A DNA stretch of 64,000 bases from Methanopyrus sp. SNP6 (GTDB lineage: Archaea; JAADCQ01; Methanopyri; Methanopyrales; Methanopyraceae), in contig NZ_CP019436.1 of assembly GCF_002201895.1 (NCBI RefSeq), forward strand, positions 199,456 through 263,455, given 5' to 3'. The position numbers were made by a program, and so were the translations under genes. The notes beneath the pieces were generated by a model. That model was not told where the DNA came from and did not search any database. It worked only from the letters and a program-made list of their open reading frames with translations. Positions 28,394 to 36,597 of the stretch are shown here, in pieces (within the stretch, counting starts at the first letter, position 1; each line of letters opens with the position of its first letter).

Positions 28394-30126
28394 TCATAGC
28401 CGAAAAGCCAAGTCTCGCGGGAACGATCGCGGGGTTCCTCCGGGGAAGATGGAACGGTAGGAAGTTGCTGGGGTTCGGTAAATACCGAGGTAGGCGGTTC
28501 GCTATCACCAGTCTGTCGGGCCACGTCCTGGAGTGGTGGCCTAAAGACGACCCGGGATTCAGGCACCCTGATTACTTCCCTGATCCGGACGACTTCGAGT
28601 TGAGACCTATCGACGGCAAAGAAAGGTTCCTGCGGGCCGTGGAACGTGTCGTGGAACGCTACGCCGGCAGTCGAGCCGACAGGATCATCGTAGCGACCGA
28701 CAACGACGCGGAGGGAGAGTTAATCGGTTGGGAAGCACTTGTATGGTTGAAACGGCAGGGTGTCCTCGACGACCCTGAGTGCGCTCGGCGAATGCGGTTC
28801 TCAGCGTACACCCGCGAGGATATCCTCAGAGCGCTCGAGGAAGCACTCCGTGGTGAGAGAATCGACCCGAGTCTGGCTTACTCGGCGCTCGCACGCACGA
28901 TTGCGGACTGGCTGTACGGAATACCGCTAACCCGTCAGCTGTCGCTCTGCAACGACGACATCGTCTCCGTCGGTCGAGTACAGACACCTACACTCAAACT
29001 GGTCGTGGAGCGGGAACGGGAACGCAGGAAAGCCCAGAAGAAGCGCAAATATCACTGGGTACTCCAAGCTGAGACCCCGATCGGAGAACTTAGAACTGAA
29101 GAGAAGTTCAAAAACGGGCGTCGGGCGAGGGAGCTTGCCTCCGAAATCGAATCGATAAGAGTCGTGGAAGTGCGACGAGAGCACCGGTCCGTAAGACCAC
29201 CAACCCCGTTCAATCTGACTACCCTCCAACGGGCCGCCGGTGAGATCCTTCGGATATCGCCGAAGCGCACTCTCGATTTGGCTCAGCACCTCTACGAAGA
29301 AGGAATGATCACGTACCCTAGGACCGCGACTAACCGATACCCATCCACGTTCGATCACGAAAAGCTTCTCCGCAAGATGAGGAACGCCCACCCCGACGCC
29401 TTCCGAGATTTCCAGCGCGCCGGTCGAAGGTCCGAACCCGTCTCAGGTAGGGAGTACGACGGAGCCCACCCACCGATCACTCCCACCGGTCGGAGGAAGT
29501 ACATCCGCGGGAAACTAACTTGGCTCCTGTATGATCTGATCGTCCGTCGATATCTGGCGACGCTGTCCGAAAACGCCCTGATAGTGAAGTGGCGGATCGT
29601 AGCCGAGCATCCAGAGACCGGGACGAAGTTCGTGATGGAAGGCACGGAAGTCAAGCGGGACGGGTGGTACTCAGTGTACCCGTGGAAGAGGCCTCGGGAA
29701 AGGACCATGCCCGACGTGTCTGAAGGAGATGAGTTGCCGGCGAACGTAAACGCTTCCCGCCGTAGAGAACCTCTCCCTCGTCGGTACTCGCAGTCGCGGT
29801 TGGTGGCAAAGATGAAGAAGCTTGGATTAGGTACCGAGTCCACACGAGCGGAGATCGTGAAAAAGCTCTTCGATAGGGGTTACGTCAGGAGAGTGGGGTC
29901 AGGAGTGGCACCTACGAAGAGGGGAGAGCGCCTGGTAGAGCTACTCGAGGATCGAGTCCCGGAACTCGTGAGCGTCGAACTCACCAGGCGCATTGAGCGC
30001 GAGATGGAGGAGATTTCAGAGTTACCACCGAAGCGAGCCAGGGAACGATTGGAACGCGTAGCTCGGGAGATCCGAGAGACCGTCCGCAGGAACTCCAAGA
30101 AGCTGAAGTCGGTCAAGGTGATCTGA
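28363..30126 (+). CDS. DNA topoisomerase type IA
   Basis: Relaxes negative supercoils or decatenates single-strand-containing DNA by a transient 5'-phosphotyrosine link. 587 residues: Toprim domain with MVIIAEKPSLAGTIAGFL and the metal site IVATDNDAEGELIGWEAL near 110; SAYTREDILRAL and SLAYSALARTIADWLYGIPLTRQLS near 175 (family motifs); the active-site tyrosine in EEGMITYPRTATNRYP near 315; and AHPPITPT near 370. No C-terminal zinc ribbons are present, unlike many TopA. ATG 28363 or ATG 28387 could be the start. Confidence 0.94.
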   Translation: MASSSKETMVIIAEKPSLAGTIAGFLRGRWNGRKLLGFGKYRGRRFAITSLSGHVLEWWPKDDPGFRHPDYFPDPDDFELRPIDGKERFLRAVERVVERYAGSRADRIIVATDNDAEGELIGWEALVWLKRQGVLDDPECARRMRFSAYTREDILRALEEALRGERIDPSLAYSALARTIADWLYGIPLTRQLSLCNDDIVSVGRVQTPTLKLVVERERERRKAQKKRKYHWVLQAETPIGELRTEEKFKNGRRARELASEIESIRVVEVRREHRSVRPPTPFNLTTLQRAAGEILRISPKRTLDLAQHLYEEGMITYPRTATNRYPSTFDHEKLLRKMRNAHPDAFRDFQRAGRRSEPVSGREYDGAHPPITPTGRRKYIRGKLTWLLYDLIVRRYLATLSENALIVKWRIVAEHPETGTKFVMEGTEVKRDGWYSVYPWKRPRERTMPDVSEGDELPANVNASRRREPLPRRYSQSRLVAKMKKLGLGTESTRAEIVKKLFDRGYVRRVGSGVAPTKRGERLVELLEDRVPELVSVELTRRIEREMEEISELPPKRARERLERVAREIRETVRRNSKKLKSVKVI

Positions 30127-30513
30127 CACCCCATGAGGAGCAAAGTTACTCAACCCCATACTTAGGGAAATGATCGTAATGACTCCATCCAAGAGGGCTC
30201 GAACCTTGTCACTACCACCACTGAAACAGCACTTATACGAACCAACGTTTGACCTTGAGCTTCTACACTCTGGACACATTGTGATAGCATGGTGGCAGTA
30301 TCTTATCAACATTCACAACGGCGCCAGTGCTTTAGCTTCACCTATTCGATCCAATAATGTAACTGTAAACCGTATCGCAGTCTTTCACCGGCTACTTTTC
30401 GACTTAACCCCACCACGTCAAAGACCTTTCGAATATTCACCGATGATGATTCGAAACCCGAAGGCAATAACCCACAGCCTGAAAGGCGAGGCTTTTCATG
30501 GGGTTGTAGGTAC
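30127..30513. other. 387-bp A/T-richer intergenic stretch
   Basis: No convincing gene. CAACCCCAT near 30153 and its inverse ATGGGGTTG near 30500 lie close to the two ends, and CACCCCATGA at 30128 also matches TCATGGGG there. An ATGATGA box at about 30444 and a CTGA about 30 nt later recall a guide RNA but the spacing is wrong for a complete one. A short minus-strand frame with CPEC and CC pairs could be a decayed zinc-ribbon gene. Confidence 0.3.
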
Positions 30514-31227
30514 ATGACCTCGACTGGAAAGGCTAGGATCCGGAAAGCAGTGTGGGAAGAGCTCAAGGAGTCAGGCGAGGCCGCGCCCCCGTTCCCAGTC
30601 GAGGGTAGGATTCCGAACTTCAGAGGCGCCTTGGTGGCGGCTCGACGGCTCACTTCGACGCCCGAATACGAAGAGGCCGAAGTAGTGAAGGTGAATCCGG
30701 ACTCACCCCAACGGCCTGTACGTGAACGAGTTCTTCGCGACGGTAAGGTCCTGATAATGCCGACACCGAGGCTCAAACGTGGCTTCCTCGTCGTGAAGAA
30801 CCCCAGGGATCCTCGACGTGCCTCAACGATTAGTGGGGCCTTCCAGGAAGGAAAGATAACGATGCCGGACGAACTCCCCGCGGTCGACTTGGTAGTTGCT
30901 GGATCCGTGGCGGTGGCTTCGGACGGCGCCAGGGTTGGAAAAGGAGGCGGATACTTCGACTTGGAGTGGGGGATTTTGGCACAATTGGATCTCGTGGATG
31001 AAAACACTCCCATACACACGACCGTTCACGATATCCAGGTACTTCCACCGGGAGAGATACCGATGGAAGAGCACGACGTACCGGTGGACGTCATCCACAC
31101 GCCGACGGGGACGACGGAGTGCGATCGACGCTACGAGAAGCCAGAGGGACTCCTGGAAGACCGCATCGGCGAGAAAATTATGGAAATAAGGTGGTTACGG
31201 GAGTACGTTTCATCCGGAGGCACGTAA
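30514..31227 (+). CDS. 5-formyltetrahydrofolate cyclo-ligase-like protein
   Basis: 237 residues of the MTHFS fold: KARIRKAVWEELKESGEA at the N-terminus, a central VLIMPTPRLKRGF, the phosphate-binding glycine loop VASDGARVGKGGGYFDLEWGIL near 145, and HDIQVLPPGEIPMEEHDVPVDVI near 180. The same signatures occur in eukaryotic MTHFSD and archaeal homologues whose substrate may be a pterin other than folate. ATG start 30514. Its 3' end overlaps convergent argD by 18 bp. Confidence 0.78.
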   Translation: MTSTGKARIRKAVWEELKESGEAAPPFPVEGRIPNFRGALVAARRLTSTPEYEEAEVVKVNPDSPQRPVRERVLRDGKVLIMPTPRLKRGFLVVKNPRDPRRASTISGAFQEGKITMPDELPAVDLVVAGSVAVASDGARVGKGGGYFDLEWGILAQLDLVDENTPIHTTVHDIQVLPPGEIPMEEHDVPVDVIHTPTGTTECDRRYEKPEGLLEDRIGEKIMEIRWLREYVSSGGT

Positions 31228-32346
31228 CGCGTCGACTAGTTCGACCAAGGCCTTCTCGAGTTCGTCCTCTCCGATCACGAGCGGAGGTACGAGTCTGATC
31301 ACGTCTCCTGAGGTTACGTTCACGAGAACTCCACGGTCCAACATCTCCCGAGCCACGTCTTCCGCTCTTTCGTCGTCGCCGACTTCCACCCCAATCATCA
31401 GACCGCGACCCCGAACATCTTCCGCGACGTCCTCCGCTTCGGACAGTATCCTCATCGCTAGCTTCCCTTTCCGCTCTGCGGCCTCCGGAAGGTTCTCCTC
31501 GAGTACTGTGCGGACCGCCGCACATACTGCCGCGCAGGCCAGCGGATTGCCACCGAAGGTGGACCCATGATCGCCGGGCTCGAACGCTTCGGCCACCTCC
31601 TCCCGCGCTATCGTCGTGCCTACTGGCACACCGCCTCCGAGCCCCTTGGCCAGACAGACGATGTCCGGCAGAACGCCCTCGTGTTCGAACGCGAAGAACT
31701 TGCCGGTTCGTCCCATACCGGACTGCACCTCATCGACTATCAGGAGCACCCCGTGTTCGTCGCATAGCTCTCGTAATTCCCGGAGGAATCCCTCAGGCGG
31801 TATCCTCACCCCCGCCTCACCCTGCACGGGTTCCACGATGACTGCGGCGGTGTCGTCATCTATCGCTTTCTCCACAGCACTCACGTTGCCGTAAGGTACG
31901 TGCTCGAACTCCGGTACTAGCGGCTCGAATGGCTCACGGAACTCAGGCTTCCAGGTCGCCGATAGAGCCCCCATCGTCCTGCCGTGGAAACCGCCTTCGA
32001 ACGCTATGAACTTGGTACGTCTGGTGAACTTGCGTGCCAACTTTATCGCACACTCCACACTCTCCGTTCCGGAGTTACAGAAGAAGACCTTGTTCAAATC
32101 CTTGGGAGCCGCCTCAGCCAAAATCCTTGCAGCCTTCGCCTGCGGCTCGTTGTAGTAGAGGTTCGAACAGTGAATTAGCCGCTCCACTTGCTCTTTAACC
32201 GCCTCAACCACGGCCGGATGGCAGTGTCCGAGGACGTTGACCGCTATCCCGGCCACCAGGTCTATGTACTCGTTCCCCTCGTCGTCCCAGACTCTGGCAC
32301 CTTCACCACGGATCAGGGTGACCGGGAACCTGGAGTACGTGTTCAT
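31210..32346 (-). CDS. argD: Acetylornithine aminotransferase (class III, ArgD)
   Basis: PLP enzyme of arginine biosynthesis; class III enzymes of this type may also act on succinyl-DAP or LysW intermediates. 378 residues: YSRFPVTLIRGEGARVWDDEGNEYIDLVAGIAVN at the start, FCNSGTESVECAIKLARKFT near 90, FHGRTMGALSAT near 122, the cofactor aspartate in LLIVDEVQSGMGRTG near 205, the PLP lysine in CLAKGLGGGVPVG near 235 and STFGGNPLACAA near 262. It precedes nothing on its strand for 18 bp and follows dapA at 36 bp, so it is an amino-acid operon. Confidence 0.93.
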   Translation of the reverse strand: MNTYSRFPVTLIRGEGARVWDDEGNEYIDLVAGIAVNVLGHCHPAVVEAVKEQVERLIHCSNLYYNEPQAKAARILAEAAPKDLNKVFFCNSGTESVECAIKLARKFTRRTKFIAFEGGFHGRTMGALSATWKPEFREPFEPLVPEFEHVPYGNVSAVEKAIDDDTAAVIVEPVQGEAGVRIPPEGFLRELRELCDEHGVLLIVDEVQSGMGRTGKFFAFEHEGVLPDIVCLAKGLGGGVPVGTTIAREEVAEAFEPGDHGSTFGGNPLACAAVCAAVRTVLEENLPEAAERKGKLAMRILSEAEDVAEDVRGRGLMIGVEVGDDERAEDVAREMLDRGVLVNVTSGDVIRLVPPLVIGEDELEKALVELVDALRASG

Positions 32347-32382
32347 GTGGTACCTATCGATTAGCTCACGCGCGTCCAGTGG

Positions 32383-33285
32383 TCACTCCCCCTCGGACAA
32401 CAACCCTAGCTTCTCGAGTTCCCTACGGAGTAACTCCTTGGTGTCTTCACGGGCTTCCTTGAGCGGAGGCCTTGGGGGACTCGAAGCCATCCCTACGAGC
32501 TCGGCTGCGGCCTTTACGGGTATTGGGTTCGTTTCGGTGAACAATGCCCTGTGGAGTGGCAAGAGCTCGTAATGGAGCTCTCGGGCGCGCTTTACGTCGC
32601 CGCCCTTCCACGCCTCGTACATCTCTACCATCAATTCGGGGGCTACGTTGGCCGTTACAGATATCACACCGGCTCCTCCGACGGCTAGGATCGGAAGAGT
32701 CAACTCGTCGACTCCGGAGATTAGAACGAAATCGTCGGGAGTCTCTTCGATGAAACGCTGAACCACGTCCATGTCGCCACTGGCTTCCTTGATGCCGACG
32801 ATGTGAGAGTGTTCTTCAGCTAGCTTGGCGGCCGTTTCCGGTTCCAACGCGCAACCAGTCCGTGACGGTATGTTGTAGAGGATGATAGGACACTCGACGG
32901 CTTCCGCGATTTCGGAGAAGTGGATGAAAAGACCCTCTTGAGGTGGCTTGTTGTAGTAGGGAACCACGGAAAGGATCGCGTCTGCCCCTACGTCTTCAGC
33001 GTACGTGGAGAGTTCGAGGGCCTCGCGCGTCGAGTTCGAACCTGCTCCGGCGATCACGGGCACCTTCCCATTCACCTCGTCAACGACGATTTCGATGACG
33101 CGTCGATGTTCCGCGTGACTCAGCGTGGACGATTCCCCTGTGGTCCCTGCGGGTACCACGCCATGCACGCCGGCCTCAAGCAATCGTGAGACGTTCTCAC
33201 GGAGTCCTTCTTCGTTTATCCCCTTCAGGTCGTCCGTAAAGGGAGTTATCAGGGCTGGGATGACTCCTTCAATCTGAAATCCCAA
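32383..33285 (-). CDS. dapA: 4-hydroxy-tetrahydrodipicolinate synthase (DapA)
   Basis: Condenses pyruvate with aspartate semialdehyde on the way to lysine. 300 residues, TIM barrel: VIPALITPFTDD near 9, GVVPAGTTGESSTLSHAEHRR near 40, the catalytic tyrosine in VVPYYNKPPQEGLF near 108, YNIPSRTGCALEPETAAKL near 137 and the Schiff-base lysine in VGIKEASGDMDVV near 163. Alternative substrates in this superfamily (KDG aldolase) are less likely given the full motif set. It lies 18 bp after rps17e. Confidence 0.93.
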   Translation of the reverse strand: MGFQIEGVIPALITPFTDDLKGINEEGLRENVSRLLEAGVHGVVPAGTTGESSTLSHAEHRRVIEIVVDEVNGKVPVIAGAGSNSTREALELSTYAEDVGADAILSVVPYYNKPPQEGLFIHFSEIAEAVECPIILYNIPSRTGCALEPETAAKLAEEHSHIVGIKEASGDMDVVQRFIEETPDDFVLISGVDELTLPILAVGGAGVISVTANVAPELMVEMYEAWKGGDVKRARELHYELLPLHRALFTETNPIPVKAAAELVGMASSPPRPPLKEAREDTKELLRRELEKLGLLSEGE

Positions 33286-33303
33286 CGGGTACGCCCCTCC
33301 CGG

Positions 33304-33516
33304 TCACTCTGTCCATTCTTCCCTCTGACGCTCCTTGAGGCGCATGAGGTGCGTAACGTAGCCGGCGATCATGTTTCTGAGCTTTTTGGTCTTAGGTCTC
33401 GCTACGATCTCAACTACCTTCTTATTGTGCTCGAAGTCGGTGGTGAGGTACTCCTCGTATTTCTCCACGATCTCTCGGGCAGGACGCTTCACGAACGTCG
33501 GTCGAACCTTACCCAT
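33304..33516 (-). CDS. rps17e: 30S ribosomal protein S17e (eS17)
   Basis: 70 residues with the family core MGKVRPTFVKRPAREIVEKYEEYLTTDFEHNKK and a basic tail. The short archaeal form. The ATG overlaps the chorismate mutase stop by 8 bp, so the two are translated together. Confidence 0.96.
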   Translation of the reverse strand: MGKVRPTFVKRPAREIVEKYEEYLTTDFEHNKKVVEIVARPKTKKLRNMIAGYVTHLMRLKERQREEWTE

Positions 33517-33781
33517 CCTCGATCACCCCCCGCTGGACTTTTTTGCTAACCTTTAGGATAGAAGCGAGCACGATATCCGCGAGCGCCGGGTCCAGCCCCT
33601 CAGTTTTAAACCTCTTCCTCCACCTCTCCCGGAGCTCCTTTTCCCGCTCTTCGTCCGTCAGTGGTAACCCCTCTTGAGCCTTTACACGCCCTATTTCCCG
33701 CGCTACCTTCAGGCGGTCTATGACCGCGTCCAGTAAACGTTCGTCGATGCGGTCTATTTCACGTCTGAGCTCCTCGAGCAC
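33509..33781 (-). CDS. Chorismate mutase (AroQ class)
   Basis: Converts chorismate to prephenate for Phe and Tyr. About 90 residues, all helical: LEELRREIDRIDERLLDAVIDRLKVAREIGRVKAQEGLPLTDEEREKEL matches the AroQ first helix with the Arg and Lys ligands; LADIVLASILKVSKKVQ is the third helix. GTG 33781 has GGGG seven bases upstream and is preferred to ATG 33817, which would overlap the shikimate kinase gene by 59 bp. Next to aroK, so an aromatic unit. Confidence 0.9.
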   Translation of the reverse strand: MLEELRREIDRIDERLLDAVIDRLKVAREIGRVKAQEGLPLTDEEREKELRERWRKRFKTEGLDPALADIVLASILKVSKKVQRGVIEDG

Positions 33782-34601
33782 GTTCAGGCCCCACGGTCCT
33801 CGTTTCCAGTACCTCACCTCTATCAGACCAAACTTCGGATACCTCCCTAACGTCCGATTTCGTCTCGCAGAGGGCGACGAACGCTGGACCGGTCCCCGAG
33901 AGCCCTGCCGCCGCAGCGCCTGCTTCTAAAGCTTCGACCACGGGTTCGAATTCGTGGCCCAGAGCGGAGCAGTACACTGCCGAGTTGATCATCATTGCTC
34001 CCCGATAATCCCCCGTCATCGCCCTCCGGAAAGCGGTCTCGGCTGCAGGAGCTAGCAACTCGAGACGGTTCACATCCACATCCGAGGTTTCGACCTTACC
34101 ACCCGGGAGCAGGATTACCGCGTAGGGATACGGAAGCTCGCGGATATCCAGAATTCGGCGTTGATCGTTCAGCGTCAGCACTAAGCCACCTAAGTACGAT
34201 GCACAGGCATCGTCGTAGGCCCCCGTTACCGTCACATCTGCCCTGATGCTTGCCTCGGCGCCGAGTCGGACGACCTCGAGGGGTTCCGGCTCACGTCCTA
34301 GCTCTTTAAGCAGGGCTTCAACCACGGCGTTGGACACAGCACTGCTGCTGGCCAGTCCCATCGCAACTGGGATTTCGGAGTCGACTTCGATCTCGAAATT
34401 CAGTTCCTGACCGACGTGTTCGCCGACGACCTTCACGCACTGTTCAACGAGTGATGTGTCCTCCACGTCCGTGTGAATCTCAGTGGAATCGGAAAGTTCT
34501 GCTTTGACTGAAACCGTTAGATCTATCGCGTAAGCACAACCTTTTTTGGCGGAGATAGCGTTGACGATGGTGCCGGCGGCGTATGCCGTTCCTTCTCCCA
34601 A
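33759..34601 (-). CDS. aroK: Archaeal shikimate kinase (GHMP family)
   Basis: Phosphorylates shikimate; archaea use a GHMP-type kinase unrelated to bacterial AroK. 280 residues: GTAYAAGTIVNAISAKKGCAYAIDL at the start, the ATP loop IPVAMGLASSSAVSNAVV near 77, GAYDDACASYLGGLVL near 127 and the C-terminal GLSGTGPAFVAL near 230. TTG start with GGGGTGAG upstream. It overlaps the chorismate mutase start by about 23 bp. A GC-rich structured stretch lies directly upstream. Confidence 0.92.
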   Translation of the reverse strand: MGEGTAYAAGTIVNAISAKKGCAYAIDLTVSVKAELSDSTEIHTDVEDTSLVEQCVKVVGEHVGQELNFEIEVDSEIPVAMGLASSSAVSNAVVEALLKELGREPEPLEVVRLGAEASIRADVTVTGAYDDACASYLGGLVLTLNDQRRILDIRELPYPYAVILLPGGKVETSDVDVNRLELLAPAAETAFRRAMTGDYRGAMMINSAVYCSALGHEFEPVVEALEAGAAAAGLSGTGPAFVALCETKSDVREVSEVWSDRGEVLETRTVGPERARGAQT

Positions 34602-34621
34602 ACGTTCTCACCCCGGAAAGC

Positions 34622-34800
34622 TCTGATCAGAGCCCGAGTGCGGGCCCGCCCCGGTTCGGCAGGCGGCGGTGAGGTGGGAGGTCACCCATCGATGAACCGC
34701 CGTTCAACGGCCGGGGTACACGGGCGATGAGCCCCGTGGCCCGACCGGGCGGAGGCGGGCTCGGTTCCCGGCGATGACGCCACGGTCCCGTCGGGCGGGG
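34622..34800. other. Highly structured GC-rich element, possible RNA gene or leader of aroK
   Basis: Nearly 180 bp without a plausible protein gene but full of inverted repeats: GAGCCCG (34630) with CGGGCTC (34756), CGGCGGT (34664) with ACCGCCG (34695), and CGACCGGG with the later CCCGTCG. On the plus strand three CGATGA strings recur, two as hairpin loops: GGGC-GATGA-GCCC and GGCG-ATGA-CGCC. On the minus strand it would be the 5' leader of aroK. I could not fold it into a tRNA, SRP RNA or RNase P RNA. Confidence 0.4.
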
Positions 34801-34805
34801 CACAG

Positions 34806-35249
34806 TCACTCCATATTCTCCATCACAAACCGACACTCTTCATCATCGACGTCGATACTCACGATCCTCATCTTAACTCCGAAAGTCTCCTCGGCCGCCT
34901 TTAGCACTAGGGAGGTGAATGGACACACCACCGGGACCTTGTCACGGTTCAAGAGTTCCCGCTTCACATCCGAGAACGGACACTCGGCGATTATTAGCTC
35001 AATAGTATCCTCTCCTTCTTTCACTAGAACATCACCGACATCACCAAGTGATTCAATGGTTTTCTTCACGTCATGTGCTAATGAATTAGCCGTATCCCCA
35101 GTTATCTCTAGTAGTTCTTCATCTTTTATGTATTCCATCATTGCTCTACCTGCAACTCTATTTAGTGCCAACGCCATTTCACCGTGAGTCTCGAATAAGG
35201 CTTCTTGAAGCCCTACGATAAACGCTTTATGCACTCGTTCTCTCGACAA
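34806..35249 (-). CDS. Small V4R-like ligand-binding protein (uncertain)
   Basis: 147 residues. The N-terminal helix-rich part resembles the start of V4R/hydrocarbon-binding domains, and the C-terminal half has their order of features: IIAECPFSDV, VPVVCPFTSLVLKAAEETFG and ECRFVME at the end, where cysteines may bind metal or ligand. No fused partner. The gene is more A/T-rich than its neighbours, especially at 35000-35160. It follows srp54 by 4 bp, so it is cotranscribed with the secretion genes. Confidence 0.5.
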   Translation of the reverse strand: MSRERVHKAFIVGLQEALFETHGEMALALNRVAGRAMMEYIKDEELLEITGDTANSLAHDVKKTIESLGDVGDVLVKEGEDTIELIIAECPFSDVKRELLNRDKVPVVCPFTSLVLKAAEETFGVKMRIVSIDVDDEECRFVMENME

Positions 35250-35253
35250 CTAC

Positions 35254-36597
35254 CTACCCCCTCAGCACGTTTCGAATTACTCTTCCGAGCTCTCCGCCGA
35301 TGCGTGGAATCCTTCCGCTCTGAATGTCTTCGATTACGTCCTTCATCATGCGATAGTGGTTCAGGAGCTCGATTACGTCGCGCTCTGACGTGCCCGAACC
35401 GATGGCGATGCGTCGGATCCGTGACTTGTTGAGAATTTCGGGGTTTTCCAGCTCCTTCTCCGTCATCGAATCCATGATAACCTTGTACTTCTTCAAGCGC
35501 TCCTCGGTGATCTGTGAGACCTTCCTAACGTTCCTTCCGCCTCCCATGCCGGGTACGTACTGCAGGAGCTTGTCGACAGGCCCCATCTTATTCAGTGTCT
35601 CTAGCTGCTCGTAGAGATCCTTGAGCGTGAACTTTCCTTCCAGGACGTCCTCTGCCTTTTCCTCTTCTTCCAGCATCTCTTCGGTCCGACGCAGGAGCTC
35701 GTCGATGTCCCCGATGCCCAGGAGCCTCGCGACGAAGCTCTTCGGGTTGAATTCTTCCAGGTCATCCACGCGCTCTCCGGTGCCGACGAACTTGATCGGA
35801 GCTCCGGTCCGCGCCACCGCGGAGAGGGCTCCACCACCTTTCGCCGAGGTATCCAATTTGGTGATGACCACGCCAGTGAGCTGAACCGCATCGTGGAACG
35901 CCTCCGCGTGATCTCCCGCCTTCTGTCCTATCGTGGCGTCCAGCACCAAGAGTACTTCGTGCGGTTCGATACGTTCCGCCATCTCCCGAAGCTCGTCGAT
36001 GAGGTCCTCGCTCAGGCGGTCTCTACCCGCCGTGTCCACGATCACGACGTCACATTCGTCCTTGAGAGCTTCCACACCTTTGACGGCCATCTCGACGGCG
36101 TCGTCCACGTTCTCCACGTGGGCCGGGACGTCTACCTCTTCGGCAAGTTGACGCAGTTGTTCACCTGCCGCGGGGCGGTACGGATCCGCACCGACGAGTC
36201 CGACACGGTATCCCTTCCGCTGGAGATATCTGGCCAGTTTCGCGGCAGTAGTAGTCTTACCCATACCGTACAGTCCGACAAGCATGATGATGTTCACGTC
36301 GCGGGAGAGGTCGATGTCGAGACCCTCCGTCTTCTCACCTCCGAGAAGCTCCACGAGCTCCTCGTACACTATCCTCAGTAGGTAGTCACGTTTCGGTACT
36401 CCCGTGGGTGGTTCCTCCTCAAGGGCTCGCTTCTCGATACGTTTACTTAGTTCTAATACTAACCTTACGTCGACATCCGCCTCCAGAAGCGCGCGTTGAA
36501 CGTCGCGTACCACCTCCTTGACGAAGTCCTCATCGATTATCGAGGCACCTTTGATCTTCTTGGCGATCTCAGCGAGCTTATCGGCGAATCCTATCAC
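35254..36597 (-). CDS. srp54: Signal recognition particle GTPase SRP54
   Basis: Binds signal sequences and 7S RNA and targets ribosomes to the membrane. 447 residues: N-domain 1-95; G-domain with GLYGMGKTTTAAKLARYL near 107, DTAGRDRLSEDL near 190 and ITKLDTSAKGGGALS near 245; M-domain from about 300 with GMGGGRNVRKVS and the RNA-binding KSRIRRIAIGSGTS near 400. The ATG start overlaps the ftsY stop (ATGA). Confidence 0.97.
   Translation of the reverse strand: MIGFADKLAEIAKKIKGASIIDEDFVKEVVRDVQRALLEADVDVRLVLELSKRIEKRALEEEPPTGVPKRDYLLRIVYEELVELLGGEKTEGLDIDLSRDVNIIMLVGLYGMGKTTTAAKLARYLQRKGYRVGLVGADPYRPAAGEQLRQLAEEVDVPAHVENVDDAVEMAVKGVEALKDECDVVIVDTAGRDRLSEDLIDELREMAERIEPHEVLLVLDATIGQKAGDHAEAFHDAVQLTGVVITKLDTSAKGGGALSAVARTGAPIKFVGTGERVDDLEEFNPKSFVARLLGIGDIDELLRRTEEMLEEEEKAEDVLEGKFTLKDLYEQLETLNKMGPVDKLLQYVPGMGGGRNVRKVSQITEERLKKYKVIMDSMTEKELENPEILNKSRIRRIAIGSGTSERDVIELLNHYRMMKDVIEDIQSGRIPRIGGELGRVIRNVLRG

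Noticed and set aside
30440-30490. C/D-box guide RNA (ATGATGA ... CTGA)
   Set aside because: Only about 30 nt separate the boxes, too few for D' and C', and no terminal stem is present.
30170-30517. 115-codon plus-strand frame and a minus-strand CPEC-containing frame
   Set aside because: Neither has a ribosome site, a recognisable domain or genome-like codon use; kept only as intergenic DNA.
34670-34740. tRNA-Sec-like GTTCAAC loop with a TCA triplet
   Set aside because: The stem around it does not extend to five or six pairs, and no T arm or acceptor with matching ends was found.
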